Source: JAPLVB01 sp964353635
Lineage (GTDB): Archaea; Aenigmatarchaeota; Aenigmatarchaeia; QMZP01
DNA: 63,109 nucleotides
Direction of reading: 5' to 3'
NCBI GenBank assembly: GCA_964353635.1
Contig: CAYGVS010000002.1
Coordinates: 1 to 63,109, forward strand
How positions within the stretch are numbered: the stretch's first letter is position 1; the number at the start of each line of letters is the position of its first letter. The position numbers were made by a program, and so were the translations under genes. Below are positions 1 through 8,350 of this stretch, in pieces. The notes beneath the pieces were generated by a model that was not told the DNA's origin, ran no database searches, and saw only the letters and a list, made by a program, of their open reading frames with translations.

Positions 1-430
1 AGGGGAAGATACTTTTAGTACGAAAGGAACGGAGTGTCGCGGCCTCTGGTGTATCGGTTGTCAAATGGCACGCCGAGTAGCTAAGCCGTAACGGATAAGC
101 GCTGAAGGCATACCGGAAGAAGGCGTAAGTTATACGAATAGCCTAAATGGCTAGATTGGATTGTAAAGATAGAGTCCGATATATAGGAGCTGCAAATGCA
201 GCTGAATAGTGCTGTCTTCCGGGCCTAACTAAGCGTGAAGCCGTTCCTGAAAAGAGGCAACCATTATCCAAACTGGTAGGCGACAGTGGATAGACGGTGT
301 CTGTGACGCCGTCCAACCGCCAATATCGGTGCGGATAGGAGGGTCCTGTAGACGACAGGTTTGATGGAACAGGGGTGTAAGCACTAAGGTTCGCCGAGGT
401 GTTCAGCTCACTGCTACCAATCCCCGACTG
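1..430 (+). rRNA. 23S ribosomal RNA, 3' end (partial)
   Basis: The window opens inside domain VI of the large-subunit rRNA. The sarcin-ricin loop is visible near position 18 (AGTACGAAAGGAACGG), followed by the conserved GGCCTCTGGTGTATCGGTTGTC region and the CCGAGGTGTTCAGCTC segment near 395. The 5' part lies outside the window. The 3' boundary is estimated from loss of conserved sequence after CTACCAATCCCCGACTGG and could be off by about 20 nt. No 5S rRNA follows directly. Confidence 0.95.
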
Positions 431-778
431 GTCCTAGTTAAAAGGATAGCTCACCATGATTTTTCTTTAAACTATCGAGTTAAAGGTATCTTTATGGAAA
501 GGAATGGCTACTGTAAGTTTAGGGAATCAGAGGCTTTTAGCAACCAGATCGTTCTGGAATGCTGCAGAAATCCATACTCATTTAAGAAAATAAAAACACA
601 CTATAAAATAATGGAAGCCCAGAAGATGTTTTTCCCATTCTCTGAACTTATCGGTGGAATGAAATCGGGCGAATATAAGACAGCAAACGGAAAGGGCAAA
701 AAAAGCAAAATCATAGCCATTCCCCCCCCCGAACCCTGATAGGTACTGTATAGAATGCGATTTTTACCTGAAATAAAG
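431..778. other. spacer between 23S rRNA and RNase P RNA; no supported gene
   Basis: About 350 bp without a convincing gene. An 81-codon frame starts at 494 with only a weak AGGT in front of it; it has no recognisable domain and ends at 739 just after a run of nine C residues at 722-730. I see no 5S rRNA or tRNA here. Part of the stretch is probably the rRNA transcript's trailer. Confidence 0.5.
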
Positions 779-787
779 CTTTTTAAA
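779..787 (+). promoter_or_regulatory. TATA box of the RNase P RNA gene
   Basis: The A/T-rich CTTTTTAAA motif centred near 783 lies about 30 bp upstream of the first base of the RNase P RNA helix P1 (816), the spacing expected for an archaeal box A. The RNA therefore seems to have its own promoter rather than depending on the rRNA transcript. Confidence 0.5.
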
Positions 788-815
788 CATCCCCACAATT
801 CTTTATCAGGTGTGA

Positions 816-1193
816 GCCCCATAGATAGCGCCGTCCCAAGCCCATCAAAAGGTCAGGGATGAGGAAGCTCCATTCACCCAAACGTGGACAGAAGGCGTTC
901 CAAAAGAACCATCTTCTCTCCAGCGTTAGCGCATCGCTGCGAAGCGGGTGCTGAGAAGCATGCACAGGAGGCAGAAAACCACTGCCTGCCCGGAGCTATG
1001 AAGCGGGAACGCTTAGCACAGAAGGGCAGTGCCAGGTGAAACATCCTGTGATGCGCGGGTGCAAGTCGAAAATGGATTGACGCCTCTGGAAAGAGAGCGT
1101 CTCTCAAGCGAATACGCTCAGACAAATGCTATCAGCCGCTTTAGCAGGCTTTCAAGCCGGCTAGCGGTTCACAGAAAATGGGCTATTTGGGGC
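816..1193 (+). ncRNA. rnpB: RNase P RNA
   Basis: Catalytic RNA of RNase P, which removes 5' leaders from pre-tRNAs. Helix P1 closes the molecule: GCCCCA at 816-821 pairs with TGGGGC at 1188-1193. The conserved region GAGGAAGCTCC (861-871) and the 3' signature ACAGAAAATGGGCTAT (1171-1186) form the core pseudoknot helix P4: AGCTC-C-AT (866-873) pairs with ATGGGCT (1178-1184) with one bulged base. A further conserved block, GCGGGTGCAAGTCGAAA, is near 1056-1072. The length of about 378 nt fits archaeal RNase P RNA. Helix boundaries were folded by eye. Confidence 0.9.
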
Positions 1194-1322
1194 ACACATT
1201 TCTTTTTATATCTGGCAGATTTGCCATTTGGCAGATTTCTCCCAAGCAAATCAATACCATCTGCGGCAGGCACTTGATAGATTTCTGCAATATTTATATA
1301 GAGGCCCTAAGCATATAATATT

Positions 1323-1775
1323 ATGGACGATGATTACGAAATTATTCCGACTTCTCCCCTAAGAAGACTTGAAAAGCGCATTAGCCAAGTCGAGAGCTCC
1401 AGTTCTACATCAGAAGTCCAGAGGCTTATAGAGCAGATAATAGAGCTCATAAAGTCAAACCAGAGGATTATAGACGATGTAATAAAGGCTGACGCTGAGC
1501 TCAGAGACGAGATATCCAAGGTTCCCGGGAAGATTGATGAACTGCTCTCCAGCATGCATGAGTTCATGGAGATACTCAAGACATCTGCAACAGAGGATAC
1601 TGTATCCGATATATCCAAGGATGTCATGCAGCCCCTCGTGACAAAGATGACGGAAATGGTAGATCAGAACAAGAAGAATGTGGAAGTGGGGCAGGCCTCC
1701 CTCGCAAGCCTCGGCATAATAGACAAGAGGCTAAAGAGGATTTACCTACAGTTCGCAAATACTTACAGAAGATAG
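1323..1775 (+). CDS. coiled-coil protein of the type IV filament locus
   Basis: A 150-residue acidic protein without membrane segments or cysteines. It is almost entirely alpha-helical, with heptad-like spacing over about residues 15-150, and has no enzymatic motif. A TATA-like ATTTATATA near 1290 lies about 28 bp upstream of the ATG, so the mRNA is probably leaderless. The first pilin starts 10 bp after the stop, so it probably opens the pilus operon. By position and shape it resembles cytosolic coiled-coil accessory proteins of archaeal filament machines (the role FlaC/D/E play in archaella), but that is inference. A second coiled-coil protein at 36615-37025 accompanies system C. Confidence 0.8.
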   Translation: MDDDYEIIPTSPLRRLEKRISQVESSSSTSEVQRLIEQIIELIKSNQRIIDDVIKADAELRDEISKVPGKIDELLSSMHEFMEILKTSATEDTVSDISKDVMQPLVTKMTEMVDQNKKNVEVGQASLASLGIIDKRLKRIYLQFANTYRR

Positions 1776-1785
1776 GAGGATAAAT

Positions 1786-2220
1786 ATGAAAAAGGGAATA
1801 ACCCCGATAGTGGCAACCATAATACTGTTGCTGATAACAGTGGCTCTGGCAGGCCTTGCCTGGACATTCCTATCCCAATACTATGGAGGCCTAACAAACA
1901 AGAATATCCAGGTCACTGACAGCTACTGCCTGAACGGTTTGGCAAAGGCTACACTATTAAACATCGGGTCGGCAACAATAAGCCTAGGCGGATGCACAGC
2001 AGCAGCTGGAGTATCAGGTCAAAGCACAGTATGTGGTGACGTAACAATAACAAAGACTGGCGGATTACCTGCAGCAATGTCGGGGAACACCTCGGCTGCA
2101 ACAATTCCATCGCAGGGAAGCGTTACATTCACTGACGTTTGCACAGCAAGCAACACATGCGTATATAGGATAACAACCGGCTCAGGAATCGGCGCCAACG
2201 TAGTGTCTGTAACATGTTAA
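1786..2220 (+). CDS. type IV pilin / archaellin-like subunit, copy 1
   Basis: A 144-residue pilin precursor. The N-terminus MKKGITPIVATIILLLITVA is a class III signal peptide: a short basic leader ending in KKG, cut by an archaeal prepilin peptidase, then a hydrophobic helix that packs into the filament core. The rest is Thr/Ser/Ala/Gly-rich with paired cysteines (near residues 46, 63, 77, 118, 124, 144) that probably form disulfides in the exposed domain. AGGAGG stands 6 nt before the ATG. It is followed by an almost identical copy at 2266; the two have clearly exchanged sequence recently. Confidence 0.92.
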   Translation: MKKGITPIVATIILLLITVALAGLAWTFLSQYYGGLTNKNIQVTDSYCLNGLAKATLLNIGSATISLGGCTAAAGVSGQSTVCGDVTITKTGGLPAAMSGNTSAATIPSQGSVTFTDVCTASNTCVYRITTGSGIGANVVSVTC

Positions 2221-2265
2221 TCTTGACACAGAAACTGATTGCTTATAACAAAGAGGAGGATAAAT

Positions 2266-2700
2266 ATGAAAAAGGGAATAACACCCATAGTAGCAACGAT
2301 AATCCTGTTGCTCATAACAGTGGCTCTGGCAGGCCTTGCCTGGACATTCCTATCCCAATACTATGGAGGCCTAACAAACAAGAATATCCAGGTCACTGAC
2401 AGCTACTGCCTGAACGGTTTGGCAAAGGCTACACTATTAAACATCGGGTCGGCAACAATAAGCCTAGGCGGATGCACAGCAGCAGCTGGAGTATCAGGTC
2501 AAAGCACAGTATGTGGTGACGTAACAATAACAAAGACTGGCGGATTACCTGCAGCAATGTCGGGGAACACCTCGGCTGCAACAATTCCATCGCAGGGAAG
2601 CGTTACATTCACTGACGTTTGCACAGCAAGCAACACATGCGTATATAGGGTAACAACCGGCTCAGGAATCGGTCCCAATGTAGTGTCTGTAACATGCTAA
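2266..2700 (+). CDS. type IV pilin / archaellin-like subunit, copy 2
   Basis: Second copy of the pilin at 1786, same length (144 aa), differing by three residues near the C-terminus. The start at 2266 is chosen over an upstream in-frame ATG at 2239 because it has the same GAGGAGGATAAAT ribosome-binding context as copy 1 and gives the same class III leader. Positions 2314-2649 are identical at every base to 1834-2169, whereas the first 33 bp after the shared leader codons carry six differences, all at third codon positions. Having two near-identical major pilins side by side suggests gene conversion or dosage selection. Confidence 0.92.
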   Translation: MKKGITPIVATIILLLITVALAGLAWTFLSQYYGGLTNKNIQVTDSYCLNGLAKATLLNIGSATISLGGCTAAAGVSGQSTVCGDVTITKTGGLPAAMSGNTSAATIPSQGSVTFTDVCTASNTCVYRVTTGSGIGPNVVSVTC

Positions 2701-2712
2701 GGCTAGTTGAAT

Positions 2713-3342
2713 ATGATCCCAAAAGCCCAGACGCAAGTGATTACCATAGTCCTGATAAGTGGGATAGTGATAAGTCTTCTGGGCACAGCATACATGTGGG
2801 GCATCCCTTTGATAACAAAAAGGACCTCCATAACAGAGTTTCTTTCAGCCGAGGACTTCGTTGTGAAGCTTGACCAGAAAATAATCGACATATCCGCGAG
2901 CGAGTCCGGTGAAACGACCTTGGATATGCCTGACGGCCTTATAAGGGTTTATTCATATGATGCCTTAGACCCCCTGAACAATTCTTTAATCTTTGAATTC
3001 GTGACAGATCAGCCTTTGTCGACCACCAATTCCAACGTGATACTCAAGACCAGCATACTCGGTGACAATGCCACCTATGGGGAGGCTGAGCCCAGGATAA
3101 TGTCAATGTCAACGGGAAGCTATGCTACCGGCAGCAAGATATCACTAAGGCTGCGGTACAGGGAGCTTGACACCACGACCCAGCCATTCAGGGGATATCA
3201 GATAAGCCTGGTTGCGGGCTCCATTTCCGGAACTGAGCAGGTTATCCTTTCCTATGCGGGCACAGAGGTGAACCCAGGCGGCAAAAAAGCCATGAACGGA
3301 GGCGACCTGTTCTTGACAAAGATCAAGGTAGACGCTGTTTAG
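2713..3342 (+). CDS. pilin-like membrane-anchored envelope protein (FlaG/FlaF-like role)
   Basis: A protein of about 209 residues with one N-terminal hydrophobic helix (residues 8-32) preceded by a short polar leader, MIPKAQTQ. The rest is a predicted extracytoplasmic beta-rich domain with few cysteines. The layout matches minor pilins or periplasmic stator-type subunits of archaeal filaments. The gene starts 12 bp after the second pilin. ATG at 2713 is taken as the start; an in-frame TTG two codons upstream (2707) is possible. No catalytic motif is visible. Confidence 0.8.
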   Translation: MIPKAQTQVITIVLISGIVISLLGTAYMWGIPLITKRTSITEFLSAEDFVVKLDQKIIDISASESGETTLDMPDGLIRVYSYDALDPLNNSLIFEFVTDQPLSTTNSNVILKTSILGDNATYGEAEPRIMSMSTGSYATGSKISLRLRYRELDTTTQPFRGYQISLVAGSISGTEQVILSYAGTEVNPGGKKAMNGGDLFLTKIKVDAV

Positions 3343-3391
3343 CGCTTCAAGCCGGACCTGTTTTTAATAGAAGCCAATGCAATTATATAGC

Positions 3392-3817
3392 ATGGAAAAA
3401 AGGCGCATGAAGGCAGTTTCTCTGATATTCGAGCAGGCTTTGCTGTTCGCATTTGGCGTAACAATATTCATCGCATGCATTGCGGCCTTCAACAACTACG
3501 GCTCATACTTCAGCTCGATTGGCTCCAACGACCAGCTAACGGAATTAAGCGAATATATGAGCTCCAATATAATAAAGCTGAGCGAGAGGGAGGGGGAATC
3601 ATCCCTGAAGGTGACTGTCCCGAAAAAAATCCTGTCAGAGAGCTACATCATGGAGCTTAGCAGCCAGGGCCTCAATATCACAATCCCCGCCACCAAGGCA
3701 TACAGGAGCACATCCCTTTTCAACATGAACCAGTCCTATGAGCTGAAAGGCAGGGTTGTGAGCACTGCAGGCAACATGATAATTATAAAGACGGGAAACC
3801 AAATTATCATAAAATAG
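3392..3817 (+). CDS. minor pilin-like membrane-anchored protein
   Basis: A protein of about 141 residues: short basic leader (MEKRRMKAVS), one hydrophobic helix (about residues 10-32) and a small C-terminal domain ending in a hydrophobic beta pattern. It resembles minor pilins next to archaeal secretion ATPases. The start is uncertain: ATG at 3392 lies about 27 bp after the TTTTTAATAG box near 3361, which fits a leaderless start; 3377 and 3407 are in-frame alternatives. The next gene, the ATPase, begins 11 bp after its stop. Confidence 0.75.
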   Translation: MEKRRMKAVSLIFEQALLFAFGVTIFIACIAAFNNYGSYFSSIGSNDQLTELSEYMSSNIIKLSEREGESSLKVTVPKKILSESYIMELSSQGLNITIPATKAYRSTSLFNMNQSYELKGRVVSTAGNMIIIKTGNQIIIK

Positions 3818-3828
3818 AGAAGAGTTGC

Positions 3829-5655
3829 ATGAGGATACTTAGAATTAGAATAAAAGGCCAGAAGAAGAAGTCCTTCGCAGTCAAGAGTATTGCAAGGAGG
3901 TTCAAGAAGGGCTACAAGGCTTGGACCAAGAAGAAGCAGCTGGAGAAGCAGGCTGCCCAGGGCTACTATGGGGCTGCTGGCGGGCCAAGCTTCGTATACC
4001 AGCCGATGATATATGCGCCCTACAGCAGAAAGGATGACAAGAAGGAGGAGAAGACTAAGTCGCTGGAATTCGAAGCGGCAAGAGACGGTGTTGAGATCCC
4101 GACAAAATTCTCCGACTTCAGCGGGGGAGCAATACGCTCAGAAGAAACAAGGGAAGTGCTGAAGAAGGTGAACATCACATATCACCTGATCCCAAGATTC
4201 CCCAAGAAGGGCGACAGGATTTTTGCATATGTCAATATAAGCTGGGATTCGAAGATAGGCGAGCTTGTCTACCACTTGATTGAGCCCTCGTTAACACAAG
4301 AGGACAGAGAGACCATAGACATGGTGAAAAGGGAGCTGGAGGAAAGGCTTGACATTGACTTCATGAAACTGGGGGAGATAAAGGCGAAGAGCACCCTAAG
4401 AATGGAATCCCTTAACATACTAAACGAGCAGGCAGAACTGAAATTCGATGACAGCAAGAAATCAGTCATCCTATATTATATAGAAAAGGAGATTATGGGC
4501 CTGGGCAAAATAGAGCCTCTCATGAGCGATCCCAACATAGAGGATGTCTCGTGCGACGGAGTCGGGATACCTTTATATGTCTACCACAGGGACCCCAAAA
4601 TAGGCTCTTTGAGAACCAACATTTATTTTTCGGACAGTGATGAACTCAACACTTTTGTTTTCAGGCTTGCCCAGAGATGCAAGAAGATAATATCAATAGC
4701 AGACCCGCTCCTTGATGCAGCTTTGCCTGATGGCTCCAGGGTTCAGGCAACGCTGGGGACAGATATAGCCAGAAAGGGCTCGAATTACACCATAAGGAAG
4801 TTCACCGAGGAGCCGCTCACCCCGACCCACATGCTCAGGAAGGGCACTTTGAACTCCACCCAGCTGGCCTACCTTTGGATTACGATAGACAACGGCCAAT
4901 CCGTCCTGATATCAGGAGGCACAGCAACAGGCAAGACTTCGATGCTTAATGCGCTTTCGCTTTTCATCCGTCCCAATCTCAAGATTGTTAGCATAGAGGA
5001 CACGCCTGAGCTGAGGCTGCCGCATCCCCACTGGATACCAGAGGTTGCCAGAACTCCGCTGGGCGTGGAAGGCAAGAAGGGAGAAGTAAGCCTTTTCGAT
5101 TTGCTTAGGTCATCTCTTAGGCAAAGGCCTGACTACATTATTATGGGAGAGGTGAGAGGCAAGGAAGCCTTCGTGCTATTCCAGCAGATGGCTACTGGTC
5201 ACCCTTCGATAGCAACGATACACGCCGCTTCGATAGAGCAGCTTATCGACAGGCTGACCACACCACCGATTTCCCTTCCGCCCAGCCTGATCGAAAACAT
5301 TAACGTCGTGGTATTCCTTACGCTTTCAAGGCTCAAGGAGATCTATGTAAGGAGGGCTGATGCCATACTTGAGGTCATAGGAGTGAAAGACAACAAGCCC
5401 CTGACCAACAAGGTCTTCGAATGGAAGCCCATATCAGACTCCTTCGAGATCTCACAGAAATCCTTTGTCCTCAAGAACCTGGCCAGAAGGATGGGAATAA
5501 CCGAGGAGACCATAAAGGAAGAGATAATGCGAAGGAAGGTCATTCTGGAATGGATGCTGGCGCAGGAGATATACGACTATAATGAGTTCGCGAAGATTAT
5601 TAGCGAGTATTATTCCAATCCCGATAAGGTGATAGGCCTTATCCAGGCCACATGA
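3829..5655 (+). CDS. type II/IV secretion system ATPase (GspE/FlaI/TadA family), system A
   Basis: A 608-residue hexameric motor ATPase that powers pilus assembly at the cytoplasmic face. The N-terminal ~90 residues are very basic. The conserved core has an N-terminal domain (about 190-330), Walker A GGTATGKTS (about 363-371), an Asp box IEDTPELRLPHPHW (about 387-400), Walker B DYIIMGEVRG (about 434-443) and the His box ATIHA (about 463). These are the signatures of the archaeal GspE branch. Two other ATPases of this superfamily lie at 19601 and 37203, each with a different accessory set. Downstream are two TadC-like platform proteins, completing a basic filament machine. Confidence 0.95.
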   Translation: MRILRIRIKGQKKKSFAVKSIARRFKKGYKAWTKKKQLEKQAAQGYYGAAGGPSFVYQPMIYAPYSRKDDKKEEKTKSLEFEAARDGVEIPTKFSDFSGGAIRSEETREVLKKVNITYHLIPRFPKKGDRIFAYVNISWDSKIGELVYHLIEPSLTQEDRETIDMVKRELEERLDIDFMKLGEIKAKSTLRMESLNILNEQAELKFDDSKKSVILYYIEKEIMGLGKIEPLMSDPNIEDVSCDGVGIPLYVYHRDPKIGSLRTNIYFSDSDELNTFVFRLAQRCKKIISIADPLLDAALPDGSRVQATLGTDIARKGSNYTIRKFTEEPLTPTHMLRKGTLNSTQLAYLWITIDNGQSVLISGGTATGKTSMLNALSLFIRPNLKIVSIEDTPELRLPHPHWIPEVARTPLGVEGKKGEVSLFDLLRSSLRQRPDYIIMGEVRGKEAFVLFQQMATGHPSIATIHAASIEQLIDRLTTPPISLPPSLIENINVVVFLTLSRLKEIYVRRADAILEVIGVKDNKPLTNKVFEWKPISDSFEISQKSFVLKNLARRMGITEETIKEEIMRRKVILEWMLAQEIYDYNEFAKIISEYYSNPDKVIGLIQAT

Positions 5656-5684
5656 TCGGGATGAAGGATTAAGGTGCATTCGGA

Positions 5685-6587
5685 ATGTTTGGCGGCATGC
5701 CTTTTGGCCGGATAGCTCTCAAGCTCTTCGGGAAGATAGTCGAGCCTTACATGCTGTACTTCGATGCCCTTAGGATGACCCTCAAGAGGGCTGGCATCAG
5801 GGCAGGGATCCATGAATACATATGCTCCATACTGTTCTATTGCTTCCTTGGATTTGCTGCAGCAATTGTATTAGGGTCAGTGTTCATCGCCCTTGCAGTC
5901 ACCAACGCCAGCAAATCAATGACAATGTCCATGGCCGATGTGTTCTATTCGTACACGCTCTCAATCATTATCTCAATCCTGGCAGGCGGCTGCACATTAC
6001 TTGTTGGCTATTATTACCCTTCCATAAGATGCAAGACCATCAAGACCAAGATAGACAGGTCACTGCCCTTTGCCGTCTTCTATATGGCCACATCGGCATC
6101 CTCAGGCATAAACCCGGTGGAGATATTCAACATGCTTTCACAGAAGGAAGGCATATTAGGCAAGGAGGCCGCAAAGATATACAGCGATGTCAACACGCTG
6201 GGCATGGACCTTTCTGCCGCATTGCAGAAGGCTGCCATAAGGACCCCGTCGATGCTGTTCGCAGATCTGCTGTGGAGCATGGCCACGATTATAACAACAG
6301 GCGGTGACATACAGAAATACCTCACAGGCAAGACAAGGACCTTCATGGCCCAGTACAGAAGGAATCTTGACGGCTATGCAAAGCAGATATCCCTGTACAC
6401 TGAGATATACACCACCCTGGTTATTGTAGGAAGCCTGTTCTTCATAGTCATAATATCCATAATGAGCCCGATGATGGGGGGAGGTGCCATGCTCCTGCTG
6501 TACCAGACATTCTTGGTGTTCTTCTTCATACCGGCTGTGTCTATTGGATTCATCGTCCTGCTTAAGGGGATATATCCTAGCGAGTGA
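5685..6587 (+). CDS. TadC/FlaJ-like membrane platform protein 1, system A
   Basis: A 300-residue integral membrane protein of the type II secretion F family. It has two N-terminal transmembrane helices (about 48-72 and 92-112), a cytoplasmic four-helix domain (about 120-220) and two C-terminal helices (about 240-295), the usual T2SSF layout. It should sit under the pilus and couple to the ATPase encoded just upstream. A GGTG site lies upstream of ATG 5685. It is followed by a second, different T2SSF protein starting 7 bp after its stop, so the platform is probably a heterodimer. Confidence 0.9.
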   Translation: MFGGMPFGRIALKLFGKIVEPYMLYFDALRMTLKRAGIRAGIHEYICSILFYCFLGFAAAIVLGSVFIALAVTNASKSMTMSMADVFYSYTLSIIISILAGGCTLLVGYYYPSIRCKTIKTKIDRSLPFAVFYMATSASSGINPVEIFNMLSQKEGILGKEAAKIYSDVNTLGMDLSAALQKAAIRTPSMLFADLLWSMATIITTGGDIQKYLTGKTRTFMAQYRRNLDGYAKQISLYTEIYTTLVIVGSLFFIVIISIMSPMMGGGAMLLLYQTFLVFFFIPAVSIGFIVLLKGIYPSE

Positions 6588-6594
6588 TTTGAGA

Positions 6595-7524
6595 ATGAGA
6601 AAGAAGGAAAGCAGCAGAAACGTGATATTGTACCCGGCGATTGTCAGCGCAGCTATCATAGCGATAGGCATAATAATTGGGGATGTGCCAGTCCTCGCGA
6701 ACCTTGCGATAATAGCCATATTCGTCTTCATAGTCCCACTTTTCATCTACAAGTATTCCAAGCGCCTCTGGATCAAGGGCATTGAGGAGCAGTTCCCGAA
6801 CTTCGTCAGGGACCTTGCAGACTCGGCACGCTCAGGCATGTCGCTGCCTGAAAGCATAGGGGTGGCTGCAAAATCCAACTATGGAAAGCTCACGCCTGAG
6901 ATAGAGAAGATGTACAACAGGCTATCCTGGGGAACCCCATTCCTGAGGACCATGGAGATTTTCAACGAATCAGCAAAGGAATCAAGGATAATATCCGAGG
7001 CGCTGAGGATAATCAAGCAGTCATACGAAAGCGGAGGAAGCATACCTGCAACCCTGGACTCGGTCTCAAAGGATATACTCATGCTCAAGGAAGCCGAAGC
7101 TGAGAGGATGTCACTGGTGAGGGAGCAGGTAATGATTATGTATGGCCTCTTCTTCATATTCGTGGGGATATCGGTCATGATAATCTTTGTAATGGTCCCC
7201 ATGATAGGCTCCCAGGCAGCCATGGAAGGGCTGAGCACCACAGGATTCGGCTTCTCTAACCCATGCCAGGACAGCGGCATCATATTTCCCTGCGGATTCT
7301 TCCGGGGAATATGCATCCTGTTCAGCATCAGCAAGGACATAACATGCTACTACGTTGCGATATTCTTCTCCGTGGTCCTGATACAGGGCCTATTCACAGG
7401 GCTCATAGCAGGCCAGCTCAGCGAGAACTCCATATTGGCAGGCTCAAAACACTCTCTCATAATGATTATCGTCTCCATAGGAGTCTTCCTGTTCATTTCG
7501 AAGATGGGCATGTTTCCTGCCTAA
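6595..7524 (+). CDS. TadC/FlaJ-like membrane platform protein 2, system A
   Basis: A 309-residue T2SSF-family membrane protein. It opens with a basic MRKKESSR segment, then two membrane helices (about 12-57), a cytoplasmic domain containing the PNFVRDLADSARSGMSLPES motif typical of the family, and three to four C-terminal helices (about 175-305). The start at 6595 is preferred to a much longer extension that would overlap the previous gene by about 100 bp and encode a cysteine-rich segment unlike the family. It is the last gene of the system A operon; a strong hairpin follows at 7546. Confidence 0.9.
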   Translation: MRKKESSRNVILYPAIVSAAIIAIGIIIGDVPVLANLAIIAIFVFIVPLFIYKYSKRLWIKGIEEQFPNFVRDLADSARSGMSLPESIGVAAKSNYGKLTPEIEKMYNRLSWGTPFLRTMEIFNESAKESRIISEALRIIKQSYESGGSIPATLDSVSKDILMLKEAEAERMSLVREQVMIMYGLFFIFVGISVMIIFVMVPMIGSQAAMEGLSTTGFGFSNPCQDSGIIFPCGFFRGICILFSISKDITCYYVAIFFSVVLIQGLFTGLIAGQLSENSILAGSKHSLIMIIVSIGVFLFISKMGMFPA

Positions 7525-7545
7525 GGAAAGAAGGCGAACCAGGGA

Positions 7546-7573
7546 AAAGAAGGCGGCAAAAGCCGCCTTCTTT
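7546..7573 (+). terminator. hairpin after the system A operon (GAAG...CTTC family member)
   Basis: GAAGGCGGC at 7549-7557 and GCCGCCTTC at 7562-7570 form a perfect 9-bp stem with an AAAA loop; three more A-T pairs extend it to 12 bp. T-rich sequence follows. It could end the pilus operon transcript, but near relatives of the same hairpin occur where no terminator is expected, so it may be a processing or repeat element instead. Confidence 0.6.
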
Positions 7574-7629
7574 CCAATATCCATCTGTTAATAGGCAAGC
7601 CATTAAAGCGCAGCACCCAAATATATGTC

Positions 7630-8238
7630 ATGAATGAGCTTCCCAGGCAGCTTGTCCACCTGAGCGGCCTTGCCTTCATAGCATTCGCCCAGCTCGTGGA
7701 CAAGGCAACTGCCAGCATCATATTCTTCCTTGTGGCTTTCTTCTTTTTCCTTTACGGGGAGCATGTGCTCATCTGTGAAAAGCACGAACGCAACCTCCTT
7801 GCCAGGCTTGAGTGCAGGCTCAGGGCATTCGCCCTCTCCCTGGAAAGGAGTGAGTCCAGGAGGCCTTTCGCAGGAGCATTCTGGTTCTACATAGGCCTGG
7901 GCCTGGCATTCCTGCTATTCCCCCTTCCTGCAGCCACTGCGGCCGGGGCCACCTTGGCAGTCTCCGATTCGCTCTCCACAGCAGTCGGCTCAAGGCTGGG
8001 GAGACATAGCCTGCTGGGCAAAAAAACCCTGGAGGGCACTGCAGCCTTCCTTATAAGCGCCTTCTTTGTCTGCCTCATCTTCGTGGGGCCTCTGCCGGCC
8101 TTGACCGGAGCTGCCGCAGCCACGCTCGCCGAGCTGCTCCCTGGCACTGCATGGGCATCAAGGAACCTGAGGAACCTCCTGGATGACAATTTGCTCATAC
8201 CGGTGGCTGGGGGGTTGGTGATTTCCCTACTGATTTGA
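7630..8238 (+). CDS. CTP-dependent polyprenol/dolichol kinase-like membrane enzyme
   Basis: A 202-residue membrane protein with six or so helices, resembling the SEC59/DGK1/phytol-kinase superfamily of CTP-using lipid kinases, and more distantly CDP-archaeol synthase. Visible signatures are the N-terminal ELPRQLVHLSGL segment (conserved His next to the first helix) and SDSLSTAVGSRLGRHSLLGKKTLEG (cut here at about residues 112-137), which matches the family's nucleotide-binding loop SDxxAxxxGxxxGkxk...KTxeG. The product would be a polyprenyl phosphate for glycan or isoprenoid lipid synthesis. A TATA-like CATTAAAG about 26 bp upstream suggests a leaderless start. The exact substrate cannot be told. 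Confidence 0.8.
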   Translation: MNELPRQLVHLSGLAFIAFAQLVDKATASIIFFLVAFFFFLYGEHVLICEKHERNLLARLECRLRAFALSLERSESRRPFAGAFWFYIGLGLAFLLFPLPAATAAGATLAVSDSLSTAVGSRLGRHSLLGKKTLEGTAAFLISAFFVCLIFVGPLPALTGAAAATLAELLPGTAWASRNLRNLLDDNLLIPVAGGLVISLLI

Positions 8239-8244
8239 TTATAA

Positions 8245-8259
8245 GATGCCCCCGACGGG
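8245..8259 (+). repeat. 15-bp copy of the tRNA-Arg 3' end
   Basis: GATGCCCCCGACGGG here is identical to 8601-8615, the 3' end of the tRNA-Arg gene plus two flanking bases. The two copies are direct repeats 356 bp apart and bracket the 55-aa zinc protein gene. Such a layout can be left by site-specific integration at a tRNA 3' end, but no integrase is present. Confidence 0.6.
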
Positions 8260-8350
8260 CAGAACTCGTTATCGTTTATTCCCCAGGCTGCAACTATATT
8301 TTAAATAATCCCTAATGGCGAAATGTTAGCTGGGATTGTTGAAGGAATGA

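Noticed and set aside
494..739. 81-codon reading frame between 23S rRNA and rnpB
   Set aside because: Weak ribosome-binding site, no recognisable domain, and an end just after a nine-C run; more likely spacer or rRNA trailer.
6484..6594. 37-codon extension of the second TadC-like protein
   Set aside because: It overlaps the previous gene by about 100 bp and encodes a Cys/Ser-rich run unlike the family; ATG 6595 gives a normal N-terminus.
7630..8198. Long minus-strand frames opposite the lipid kinase gene and other genes
   Set aside because: They are mirror shadows of GC-rich real genes, with no start signals or family resemblance.
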